From NCBI GenBank assembly GCA_023386885.1, contig JAEWIX010000024.1:1-64000 (forward strand): 64,000 nt of DNA. Direction: 5' to 3'. The DNA is from Pseudomonadota bacterium. GTDB lineage: Bacteria; Pseudomonadota; Alphaproteobacteria; Rhizobiales; Xanthobacteraceae. The position numbers and the translations under genes are program-made. Under the pieces are notes generated by a model, which saw only the letters and a program-made list of their open reading frames with translations, made no database searches and had not been told where the DNA came from. Shown here one piece after another: positions 35,089 to 42,862 of this stretch (the first letter of the stretch is position 1; every line of letters begins with the position of its first letter).

Positions 35089-35379
35089 TCAGAACACGGC
35101 GGGATAGATGTAATAAGTGATCACCCGCTGAATGAACATGATGATCAGGATCAGGATGATCGGCGAAATGTCGAGGCCGCCGAGATTGGGCATGAAATTG
35201 CGGATCGGCCGCAGCAGCGGCTCGGTGATGCGGTAGAGGAACTCGGCGACCGAGGCCACGAACTGGTTGCGGGTGTTGACCACGTTGAATGCGATCAGCC
35301 ACGACAGGATGGCGGAGGCGATGAGCAGCCAGACGTAGAGATCGAGGATGATGAGAACGATGTCGAGAATGGCGCGCAT
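35089..35379 (-). CDS. YggT family membrane protein
   Basis: A 96-aa membrane protein with two YggT hydrophobic segments, about residues 5-30 and 65-95, around the EFLYRITEPLLRPIRNFMPNLGGLDISP signature loop. YggT proteins are implicated in osmotic or division-related functions in various bacteria, but the role here is unknown. It is first in the yggT-yggU-folD unit and divergent from tRNA-Ala. Confidence 0.92.
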   Translation of the reverse strand: MRAILDIVLIILDLYVWLLIASAILSWLIAFNVVNTRNQFVASVAEFLYRITEPLLRPIRNFMPNLGGLDISPIILILIIMFIQRVITYYIYPAVF

Positions 35380-35508
35380 GGCGGGATAAGCTCGCGGGGT
35401 TGGTCGCGGGTTCAGGGGCTCGGTGGGCCGGAAACTATCGGTTCAACCCCCGCTAAACAAGGGAAGTTCCGGCCCTTTTTGCGGCGTGCCCCGGAACGTG
35501 CGGCGTCC

Positions 35509-35536
35509 TTGACTTGGTCCCGGCCGGGATTTAAAT
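35509..35536 (+). promoter_or_regulatory. Candidate housekeeping promoter of tRNA-Ala
   Basis: TTGACT at 35509-35514 and TTAAAT at 35531-35536 are separated by 16 bp, resembling -35 and -10 boxes. The -10 ends 45 bp before the tRNA. It is a sequence match only. Confidence 0.6.
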
Positions 35537-35581
35537 GACGCCCACTTGCCGTCGGCGCAGTTCCAGTCGCCACGCTGCAAT

Positions 35582-35655
<74 letters not shown>

Positions 35656-35657
<2 letters not shown>

Positions 35658-35730
35658 GCCTTCGCTGGCTTCGCCAGCTACGGCTCGGCAAGCCACATTC
35701 CAAGCCCTCTAGGGAAGCAAGCGAAGGCTG
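35656..35730. repeat. Inverted-repeat element at the tRNA-Ala 3' end
   Basis: CAGCCTTCGCT (35656-35666) and AGCGAAGGCTG (35720-35730) form a perfect 11-bp inverted repeat around 53 bp that has another small GCTGGC/GCCAGC hairpin. The left arm overlaps the last two bases of the tRNA CCA. No integrase or att direct repeat was seen. The bases up to 35792 hold no gene I can call. Confidence 0.7.
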
Positions 35731-35792
35731 CCGCGGCGTAGCCCGAAGGGTGACGACGGGCTGATATCTCACCGTAAATTCATCTCCGCCCC

Positions 35793-36608
35793 TCACTTCC
35801 CCGTAAATCGCGGCGGACGCTTTTCCATGAAGCTCGCCACGCCTTCGCGGAAATCCGCACCGGCTAGCGCGACCGCCATTTCGCGGTTGGCGTCGATGGT
35901 GGCTTCCGCCAGCGTCTGGAACGGCACGTCGTAAAGCTGCCGCTTGATCACCGCCATCGCGGACGGCGAGACATTTTCGGCGAGGTCCCGTGCATAGGCG
36001 TAGGTCTGTTCGCGAAGCTGGTCCGGCGGATAGAGCCGGTTGACCAGCCCGATCCGCAATGCTTCCTCGCTCGACACGCGCCGCGCCGACAGCAACAGGT
36101 CGAGCGCGTTGGCGTGGCCGACGATGTGCGGCAGCATCCAGCTGATGCCGTGCTCGGCGATCAGCCCACGCCGCGCGAAGGCGGTGGTGAACACGGTGTT
36201 GTCGGCGGCGAAGCGCACGTCGCAGTACAGCGCGTGAACTAGTCCGATGCCGGCGGTGGCGCCGTTCAACATGCCGATGATCGGCTTCGCAATCGACGGA
36301 TAGAAACCGTAACGCGACTGCCAGTCCGGCCGCCGGTTCATGTCGAACGCCGGAATCTCGTTGCCGCGTTTCTTGATGTCGTTGGGATCGAGTCCCTTCA
36401 GTGCATCCATGTCGGCGCCGGCGCAGAAGCCGCGGCCCGCGCCGGTCAACACGATGACGCGGACGTTGTCGTCGTTCGCAGCTTGGCCCATCGCCTCGCG
36501 TACCTCGCGCTCCATGGTCGGCGTCCACGCATTCATGCGGTCCGGCCGGTTCAGCGTAACGGTCGCGACGCGATCCTCGACGTCGTAGAGAATGTCCTGA
36601 TAGCCCAT
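35793..36608 (-). CDS. Enoyl-CoA hydratase/isomerase family protein
   Basis: A 271-aa crotonase-fold protein. The oxyanion-hole blocks GRGFCAGADMDALKG and NGATAGIGLVHALYCDVRFA are present, with the second containing the usual Gly-rich helix start. The reaction could be hydratase, isomerase or hydrolase; sequence alone does not fix it. It lies 24 bp downstream of the NTF2-like gene and probably shares its transcript. Confidence 0.9.
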   Translation of the reverse strand: MGYQDILYDVEDRVATVTLNRPDRMNAWTPTMEREVREAMGQAANDDNVRVIVLTGAGRGFCAGADMDALKGLDPNDIKKRGNEIPAFDMNRRPDWQSRYGFYPSIAKPIIGMLNGATAGIGLVHALYCDVRFAADNTVFTTAFARRGLIAEHGISWMLPHIVGHANALDLLLSARRVSSEEALRIGLVNRLYPPDQLREQTYAYARDLAENVSPSAMAVIKRQLYDVPFQTLAEATIDANREMAVALAGADFREGVASFMEKRPPRFTGK

Positions 36609-36632
36609 CGCGCGCTCCTGTTATGTGTCCTG

Positions 36633-37139
36633 TTATTTGTTGGGTGTGGTGCCGGCTTTCGGCCGCGCCAGATAGGCAACGGTCTCCGGCCGCTCCTTTA
36701 GCCAACCGGTCCAGCGATTGAAAACCTTGTTCATGCGCTCGGGCGCGACGCCGAGTTGCGCCATCGCCACGCCGCCGTTCACTGACTCGCGATACTCCGC
36801 GATCAGCCCGTCGCGCATGATGAAGCGGCTCATGCCGTCGATCACGATGCGCTGGCCTTTGAATTGCGGAATCGTCGAAGTGAAGCTCGACAGCGACCAC
36901 GCATAGCCCATGTCGCCGTTGATCACCGGATCGAACATCTCCCAGCGATAGTCGGTGGCGTCGCGGTGAAACATGTCCTGCATCATATGCGCGATCTCGG
37001 CGCGGCCCTGATGCGGCCCGTAGATGTAATCGTGGTAGGTCGCATCCTCGGTGAAGTGTGCGGCGAAGCGGGCGCCGTCGCCGGATTCGGCGGAGAGCGC
37101 GAAGGCGCGCAGCAATGCGGCGAAGTCGTCAGTCGTCAT
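36633..37139 (-). CDS. SnoaL/NTF2-like nuclear transport factor 2 family protein
   Basis: A 168-aa NTF2/SnoaL-like cone-fold protein. It begins with a helical ALLRAFALSAESGDGARFAAHFTEDATYHDYIYG block and shows the GRAEIAHMMQDMF and GMSRFIMRDGLIAEYRE strand patterns of the SnoaL family. Ligand and activity are unknown. It is 24 bp upstream of the enoyl-CoA hydratase gene, suggesting a shared catabolic role. Confidence 0.8.
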   Translation of the reverse strand: MTTDDFAALLRAFALSAESGDGARFAAHFTEDATYHDYIYGPHQGRAEIAHMMQDMFHRDATDYRWEMFDPVINGDMGYAWSLSSFTSTIPQFKGQRIVIDGMSRFIMRDGLIAEYRESVNGGVAMAQLGVAPERMNKVFNRWTGWLKERPETVAYLARPKAGTTPNK

Positions 37140-37238
37140 GCAGCAAGGCTCCCGGCTCGGTGACGCGATCCGGAAAACCTATCGGGCTTTGGCAGGAAGT
37201 AAAACTGGTTCGACTTCGGCAATCCCGCGCGACGGAAA

Positions 37239-38027
37239 TCACTCGGCGGCTTGCGCCGGAATGAGATCGTCCGCGCGCGCCTGGCCGCAGCGAAGCCAAT
37301 GTTGCAGGAAGGCCGTCAGCCAGAGTCGTTCCGCGACGTCGTGAACGGCGCGGCCGGCGAAATGTGCCGCACGCGGCTGCGCTCCTGGCAGCGACAGCCG
37401 CTCGGCGCCACGGGTGGTCCAGCGATACATCATCGCGTTAGTGACGTCGGGGTGAAACTGCAATCCGAAGGCGGTGTCGTCGCGAAACGCCTGGGCCGGA
37501 AATTCATCGCATTCGGCGAGCAACTCGCTGCCATGGGGCAGGGTGAATCCCTCGCAATGCCACTGATAGACCTGCGCGGGCCACGGCCCGCACAGCGCAT
37601 GGCCGGCGGCGGTGAGGCGGATTGGATAGTACCCGATCTGCGCGCGCCCTTGCGGATGCGGCGCGACGGTGCCGCCAAGTTGTTTGGCCAACATTTGCGC
37701 GCCGAGGCAGATGCCGAGATAAGGTCGCCGCTCTTTCAGCGGCAGCGCAATCCAGTCGATCTCCCGCCGGATATAGGCGTCGGGATCGTTGGCGCTCATG
37801 GGCCCGCCGAACACGATCGCACCCGCGTGATCGTCGAGTGTCGACGGCAGCGGATCGCCGAAGCGCGGCTTGCGAATATCGAGGGTGTAGCCGAGAGCGC
37901 GCAGCGCATTGCCGACCCGGCCCGGTGTCGAGGTTTCCTGATGCAGCACCACCAGTACCGGACGGCGATCGCCGCCGAAATTGTCCGGCGTCGCGGCGAT
38001 CTGAAGATTAGCCGAGCGAATCGACAT
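37239..38027 (-). CDS. Class I glutamine amidotransferase domain protein
   Basis: A 262-aa GMP-synthase-like amidotransferase domain without a synthase partner. The nucleophile elbow is GICLGAQML with its cysteine. The histidine is in LQFHPDVT, where the third triad position is Asp rather than the usual Glu of HPE. The family includes uncharacterised stand-alone GATases. ATG 38027 is preferred; the longer frame has an Arg-rich N-terminus. It precedes the NTF2-like gene by 99 bp. Confidence 0.88.
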   Translation of the reverse strand: MSIRSANLQIAATPDNFGGDRRPVLVVLHQETSTPGRVGNALRALGYTLDIRKPRFGDPLPSTLDDHAGAIVFGGPMSANDPDAYIRREIDWIALPLKERRPYLGICLGAQMLAKQLGGTVAPHPQGRAQIGYYPIRLTAAGHALCGPWPAQVYQWHCEGFTLPHGSELLAECDEFPAQAFRDDTAFGLQFHPDVTNAMMYRWTTRGAERLSLPGAQPRAAHFAGRAVHDVAERLWLTAFLQHWLRCGQARADDLIPAQAAE

Positions 38028-38137
38028 CGTGCGTTCTTGTCCGGCGCGTCGTGCGCGCGAAACCATGATTCGAGGATTATCCGGGTTGGTAAATTTTTAA
38101 TAACCGGGAGAAGGGCCGAAACAAGGCGACTGTCGTT

Positions 38138-38914
38138 TTATCGACGACGCTGGATCAGGCCCACCATCGTCAGCACGAAGCCGCGCGGCACGAAGCGCAG
38201 CAGAAACGGGATCGCGCGGATGCCGAGGCCCGGCAGCACGATTCGCTTGCCGCGCGTCAGCCCGCGATAGCCGGCCAGCGCCACCTTCTCCGCGCCGACA
38301 TGGAGTACGGTGGAATCCATCCCGGGCTTGAAGCCGGCGCGGCGCTGGAATTCGGTCTGCACCGGTCCGGGACAAAGCGCGGTAACACGGACGCCGTGAC
38401 GGCCGAGTTCGTTATGCAAGGCGTCGCTGAACGACAGCACATAAGCCTTGGATGCGTAATAGACCGCCATACCCGGCCCCGGCAGGAACGCCGCCACCGA
38501 CGCGACGTTGAGCAGGCCGCCGCGATGGCGGATCAGGCTGTCCGAGAAGCGCAGCGACAGGTCGGTCAGGGCGCGGATATTGACCGCGATCATCTCCAAC
38601 TGCTGGGTGCGGTCGAGGGCAAACGATTGGCCGAACAGACCGAAGCCGGCATTGTTGACCAGAATGTCGACCTCGACATTCGCGGCGGCGAGCGCCGTGG
38701 TGATCATGTCGCCGGCATCGGGCTGCGTCAGGTCGCATGGAATGACAAGCGGCGGCGTGCCGCCGGCTGCGGCAATTTCTTGTGCTAACGCGGTGAGCCG
38801 ATCCTCGCGGCGCGCCACCAGCGCGACGCGGTGGCCGTGCGCAGAAAAAATGCGCGCCAGATTGGCGCCGATGCCGGACGATGCGCCGGTGATCAAGGTG
38901 ACGCAGTTGGTCAC
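38138..38914 (-). CDS. Short-chain dehydrogenase/reductase (SDR family)
   Basis: A 258-aa classical SDR. The cofactor motif is TGASSGIGANLARIF, NNAGFG follows, and the catalytic tetrad is Ser in the LLNVASVAAF block and YYASKAY with Tyr and Lys. C-terminal residues about 225-258 are hydrophobic and may bind a membrane. Substrate is unknown. It lies 43 bp downstream of the TerB-like gene. Confidence 0.92.
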   Translation of the reverse strand: MTNCVTLITGASSGIGANLARIFSAHGHRVALVARREDRLTALAQEIAAAGGTPPLVIPCDLTQPDAGDMITTALAAANVEVDILVNNAGFGLFGQSFALDRTQQLEMIAVNIRALTDLSLRFSDSLIRHRGGLLNVASVAAFLPGPGMAVYYASKAYVLSFSDALHNELGRHGVRVTALCPGPVQTEFQRRAGFKPGMDSTVLHVGAEKVALAGYRGLTRGKRIVLPGLGIRAIPFLLRFVPRGFVLTMVGLIQRRR

Positions 38915-38957
38915 GATGTCATGCTCTTGAGAAGAACGGGCGGTTCAAAACAACGGA

Positions 38958-39431
38958 TCACGCGGTCGGATCGGCCTGGTCCTGTGCAATGCGATGCTTG
39001 AGATGAATGCGGTCGCGCGATGACACGCCGAGCAGGTCGGCAGCACGCCACACCACATTGTCCTCGAACTCGCTGACGTTGCCATCGGCGTAGACCAGTT
39101 CCCACATCATCTCGACGATGCGTTTGCGGCCGTCTTCATCGACCGAACGCATGATGACGCTGGTGAAATGATAGAGGTCGACGGCCTCACCCTCGACCAG
39201 GGTAGCCTCTGCGATCAATTGCGTGGCGGTTGCCGCGTCGAGCTGGAAGCGCGCCTGAAGCACGGCGTGCAGCTTCTGCTTCTCGACCTCCGACGGCTCG
39301 CCATCCAGTGATACGACATGGATCAGCAATGCCGTGGCGGCAAGGCGATAGTCGGTTTCGCTGAAGGGGCGGTTGTCCTGCGTGAGCGGCGAGGCGACCT
39401 CGGCAATGAACTGACGTAATTTATCCAGCAT
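38958..39431 (-). CDS. TerB-like (tellurite resistance TerB family) protein
   Basis: A 157-aa acidic helical protein of the TerB/DjlA fold. It has the DYRLAATALLIHVVSLDGEPSEVEKQKL and MWELVYADGNVSEFEDNVVWRAADLLGVS blocks with metal-contacting acidic residues in loops like DGEPSEVE. Despite the family name, tellurite resistance is not implied, since no other ter genes are present. A 7-bp inverted repeat lies 101 bp upstream at 39533. Confidence 0.85.
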   Translation of the reverse strand: MLDKLRQFIAEVASPLTQDNRPFSETDYRLAATALLIHVVSLDGEPSEVEKQKLHAVLQARFQLDAATATQLIAEATLVEGEAVDLYHFTSVIMRSVDEDGRKRIVEMMWELVYADGNVSEFEDNVVWRAADLLGVSSRDRIHLKHRIAQDQADPTA

Positions 39432-39532
39432 CCATGGTTCCGTGAGTTGCCGAAGGACGTTGCGGAGAAGGGCGGCGCTCTATGGCCTGAAAATGCAACG
39501 CTGGCAATCCATTTCGGGTTCCGGATATCCGC

Positions 39533-39548
39533 ATTACGGTTCCGTAAT
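39533..39548. promoter_or_regulatory. ATTACGG-TT-CCGTAAT inverted repeat
   Basis: A perfect 7-bp inverted repeat with a 2-bp spacer lies between the cyclase 3' end and the TerB start. It could be an operator for the TerB/SDR pair or a transcript-ending stem for the cyclase; there is no T-run, so I slightly favour an operator. Confidence 0.4.
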
Positions 39549-39592
39549 CCGGTTGCCCAGATGACGCCGAGGGTCTCAAACCCTGCATGACG

Positions 39593-41002
39593 CTACGGAA
39601 TTTCGAACACCACCACCTTGTCGGCGATGCCGCGTAGCGCCGCATGTTTGCGGATCGGCGTGATCGAAGCCTTGTCCAGCATGGCGGCGACGGCCGGTGT
39701 CTCGATGATCGGTCCGGTGACGTGGATCGCTTGCGACACCGACAGCCCCTGAACGCGCGCGGCGATATTCACGGTCTGGCCGAAATAGTCCTGCCGTTCG
39801 TTCAGCATCACGGCGAGGCAAGGGCCTTCATGGATGCCGATTTTGAGGACGAGATCCTTGGTGCCGCGCCGGTCGTTCAGCGCATCCATCGCCTGGCGCA
39901 TCCGCAGTGCGGCCGTGAGCCCCTGCTCGGGGGTGACGAAAGTGGCCATCACCGCGTCGCCGATGGTTTTCACCACGGCGCCACCCTCCGACGAGATGAT
40001 GTCGAGCAAGGCATGGAAGTGCGCGCGCACCAGATCGAATGCCGCGAGGTCCCCGACGCGCTCGTAAAGCGCGGTTGAGCCTTTGAGGTCGGTGAACAGG
40101 AAGGTCAGCGACGTGATCTTGAGCCGCTGGTCGATGTTGAGATTGTCGGCCTTGTAGACGTCGCGAAATGTCTGGTTGGTCAGGATCCGCTTGGCGGTGA
40201 GGATGGGTTTGCGCTTGCCGAGAAGTTCGTGGAGCGCATCGCCGGCGACCCACACGGCGGGAAGCACGCGGATATCGGATTGATTGTCGAGCATCAGGCG
40301 CAACGGTCCCGGCCGCATCGCCACCGTTCCGGTAGGCGCGTGCAGTCTGTTGAACACGACGGAGAGCTGTTGCCGTTCGCGTGTCGGCTCGCCGCCGACG
40401 TCGAGAAACTGCGCTGAATGGGTGACCGGCTCGAACACGATGCAGAATTGGTTCGGCAGCTGCAGCGAGAGCACGGCTTTCTCGCCGGGCGGCAATTCGA
40501 TGGCTTCCAGCGTCACCTCGTCGATCAGGCGCGAAAACGATTCCTCGTTGAAATCGATGCCCGAACTCCAGAAGATCTGTCGGGCGTAATCCCACAGCGG
40601 CAGGGTGTTGGGATCGTGTGCCGCGATGCGCCGAACGCGCGGGCTGACGGTGAAGGCGACTTCGACCTGCTCATCGACCGAGGCCTCATAGCCCGCCGCG
40701 CACAACGCGCAGTTATAGTCGTCGTGGCGCAGCGACTTCAGCGTGCTGTGCGCATCGAGGACGCCGCTGCAGCCCGGACACAGCACATTCCAGGTCAGGT
40801 CGAACAGGCCGAGCCGGGACGCATGCAGGAAGCCGGCGATGACAGGCTCCTCCGGCAACCCGGTGGTTCTCGCAAAATCCAGCAGGTTGATGCGGTTGAG
40901 TTCGCGGTCCTCGCCCTTCTCGACAAGTCGCTGAATGGCGTCCGCCACCCGAGCCTCGGCGGTTTGCCTCAAGACTGAGAACAAGGCCTGGACTTCACTC
41001 AT
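39593..41002 (-). CDS. Class III adenylate cyclase with DUF5939-like zinc-ribbon N-terminus
   Basis: A 469-aa cyclase. The C-terminal catalytic domain has both metal aspartates (FTDLKGST and GDAVMA), the adenine-specifying Lys (VVKTIGDAVM) and Asp (DYFGQTVN), and the transition-state Asn and Arg (VNIAARVQ), so ATP use is predicted. The N-terminal region has CxxC pairs at 75/78 and 98/101, a zinc ribbon, within a DUF5939-type sensor. No transmembrane helix is present, so it is soluble. What it senses is unknown. The TerB and SDR genes are downstream in the same direction. Confidence 0.88.
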   Translation of the reverse strand: MSEVQALFSVLRQTAEARVADAIQRLVEKGEDRELNRINLLDFARTTGLPEEPVIAGFLHASRLGLFDLTWNVLCPGCSGVLDAHSTLKSLRHDDYNCALCAAGYEASVDEQVEVAFTVSPRVRRIAAHDPNTLPLWDYARQIFWSSGIDFNEESFSRLIDEVTLEAIELPPGEKAVLSLQLPNQFCIVFEPVTHSAQFLDVGGEPTRERQQLSVVFNRLHAPTGTVAMRPGPLRLMLDNQSDIRVLPAVWVAGDALHELLGKRKPILTAKRILTNQTFRDVYKADNLNIDQRLKITSLTFLFTDLKGSTALYERVGDLAAFDLVRAHFHALLDIISSEGGAVVKTIGDAVMATFVTPEQGLTAALRMRQAMDALNDRRGTKDLVLKIGIHEGPCLAVMLNERQDYFGQTVNIAARVQGLSVSQAIHVTGPIIETPAVAAMLDKASITPIRKHAALRGIADKVVVFEIP

Positions 41003-41088
41003 GCCGTGATTTTAGAGCAAATTGGTCGATCGTCCAATCCGGACGTTGCGTGACACATCACTTTCGCATTGGCCGAGGCGCGTCGTGG

Positions 41089-42480
41089 TCAGCGCCGCGT
41101 GATGTGGAATGGTGGCGACCGGTCCGGCTGGGTGGTGACCACGCCTATCGGCATGACCGGCGCGCGATCGGTCAGTTCGACATGGAACGCACCGATGATT
41201 TTCGCAAGCGCCAGCGTCGCCTCGACGATGGCGAAATGCGCGCCGATGCAGACGCGGGGACCGACGCCGAATGGCAGGTAGGCGAAGCGGTCCGGCGCCG
41301 CCGTGCCGGGCGCGAAGCGCTCGGGGGCAAACGCGTTGGGATCGTGCCAGAGTTTTTCGTGTCGATGCAACAGCCACGGCGCGATCAGGATGACGTCGCC
41401 TTTGGCAACGTCCAGACCGTTGCCCAGCGTGTCGGAGCCGGCGGCTGCACGCGCGATCAGGAATGCCGGCGGATACAGCCGCATTGTCTCGTCGATCACC
41501 GCGCGGGTGAATGTCAGCCGCTCGATATCCGGAGTGTCATCGCCGGCAATGCCCCGCACTTCCGCTGCCACCCGGTCCTGCGTCGCAGGGTCCAACGCCA
41601 GCACATACAGCGACCAGAACAGCGCCGTTGCGGTGGTCTCATGGCCGGCGAGGATCATCGTGGCGACCTGGTCGCCAAGCTGTTCGTCGGAGAAAGCCTG
41701 CCCGGTTTCCGGATCGCGTGCCGCCACCATCAGTTCGAACAGATCGCGTGGCGGCGCGTCCTCGGCCTTGCCGGCGGCGCGGCGTTCGGCGATCAGGGCC
41801 TGAATGAACCGCGTCCAGCGTCTTCGGAAGAACACGCGGGAAATGTCCTGCGGGCTCGGCCAGCCGACCGGCAGCACCAGATCGAAGAAATGCGGCCGTG
41901 CCAGCCGCGAGCCGTATTCGACGACGAAATCGCGCAAGGCCGCGCCGTGCCGCGTCATGCCGAAGGAGAACATCGTGCGGCCGGCGATCTCCAGCGTCAT
42001 GCGCTGCATCGCTTCGCGCAGGTCCACCGGCGCGTCGCGTTGCTTGTCCAGCGCCGCGACCGTTTCATCGATGGCCGAGACCATATGCGGCACCAACGTT
42101 GTTACCGCGCGCGGCGTGAAGGCCGGGGCCAGCGTGCGGCGCTGATGTTTCCAGTTGCGGCCTTCCGCCAACAGCAGGCCTTCGCCCAGCATCGGGCGCA
42201 GCACGCGGATGCCGGCGGGCGTGCGGGTGTAATTCTCGTAGTTCTCCACCAGCACATGCCGGATCGTTGCCGGCGTGTTGAGGATGAAGCTGCTGTGGCC
42301 GAAGAAGCGGCCGCGGATGATGTCGTCCTCATAGGCGCGCTGGCCCCAGCTTGCGATGGTGCTGGTGCGGATCGCCGCGATGCGCGCCAACCGACCCATG
42401 TTCTCGGGCGCCCGCGGCGGAAACGGCGGCACCAGCGGCGGATGGCTGATCGGCGGATCGATGACCTCGGCAATGCTCAC
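41089..42480 (-). CDS. Cytochrome P450
   Basis: A 463-aa soluble P450. The I-helix is MILAGHETTATALFW, the ExxR motif is ETMRLYPP and the heme-binding loop is FGVGPRVCIGAHFA with Cys as axial ligand. No electron-transfer partner is fused or adjacent. GTG 42480 with GAGG six bases upstream is preferred to ATG 42564, whose extension is Arg-rich. Substrate is unknown. It is divergent from the MFS gene over a 382-bp gap. Confidence 0.92.
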   Translation of the reverse strand: MSIAEVIDPPISHPPLVPPFPPRAPENMGRLARIAAIRTSTIASWGQRAYEDDIIRGRFFGHSSFILNTPATIRHVLVENYENYTRTPAGIRVLRPMLGEGLLLAEGRNWKHQRRTLAPAFTPRAVTTLVPHMVSAIDETVAALDKQRDAPVDLREAMQRMTLEIAGRTMFSFGMTRHGAALRDFVVEYGSRLARPHFFDLVLPVGWPSPQDISRVFFRRRWTRFIQALIAERRAAGKAEDAPPRDLFELMVAARDPETGQAFSDEQLGDQVATMILAGHETTATALFWSLYVLALDPATQDRVAAEVRGIAGDDTPDIERLTFTRAVIDETMRLYPPAFLIARAAAGSDTLGNGLDVAKGDVILIAPWLLHRHEKLWHDPNAFAPERFAPGTAAPDRFAYLPFGVGPRVCIGAHFAIVEATLALAKIIGAFHVELTDRAPVMPIGVVTTQPDRSPPFHITRR

Positions 42481-42862
42481 GTGCGGCCTCGCGGTTGTCG
42501 GGTTTGCTCGCCTCGGGTGGAGCCCCTCCCGTCGGCGATCTGACGATACAATCTGGGCGTCCATGGGATTTGGGAAGCCCGTTCAAGAAATAAGCCTATC
42601 CGGTAATCGGTTAATCAGTCCGGCAATCATTGCCATGGTCCGGCGCGATAATCTTTTTGCCCGGCTCCGGCGGATCGAGGTGGGCTTGTCCGGCAAAGAC
42701 ACCCGGGTCCGTATCGGTCTCGGCGGCCGCGCTGCGGCAGGCGTCGCCCGTGCCTCGCCGTACGCGTCGCTTGCCTCGCCTCGATATTCGCCCCTAAGTT
42801 TTGCGGGCACCGACTCACAGTCGCCTCGTTACGACCATCGATATCCCAGGCATCCACGCCCT
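42481..42862. other. Divergent intergenic region between P450 and MFS genes
   Basis: A 382-bp region with open frames in several phases but no coherent protein family, ribosome-site pairing or consistent codon use. It should hold the two divergent promoters. I see no strong terminator, repeat or operator in it. If the P450 starts at 42564 instead, the gap is 298 bp. Confidence 0.5.

Noticed and set aside
34144..35538. 464-aa plus-strand frame over folD, yggU and yggT
   Set aside because: Shadow of three recognised minus-strand genes, and it has no domain content.
38958..39431. Tellurite resistance operon
   Set aside because: Only one TerB-like gene is present, with no terACDEZ partners.
41050..42543. 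Open frame of about 500 aa opposite the P450 gene
   Set aside because: Antisense shadow from GC-rich codon bias; the P450 motifs on the minus strand are complete.
42583..42810. Basic 75-aa minus-strand frame in the P450/MFS gap
   Set aside because: No ribosome site, no consistent codon bias and no recognisable family; likely chance.
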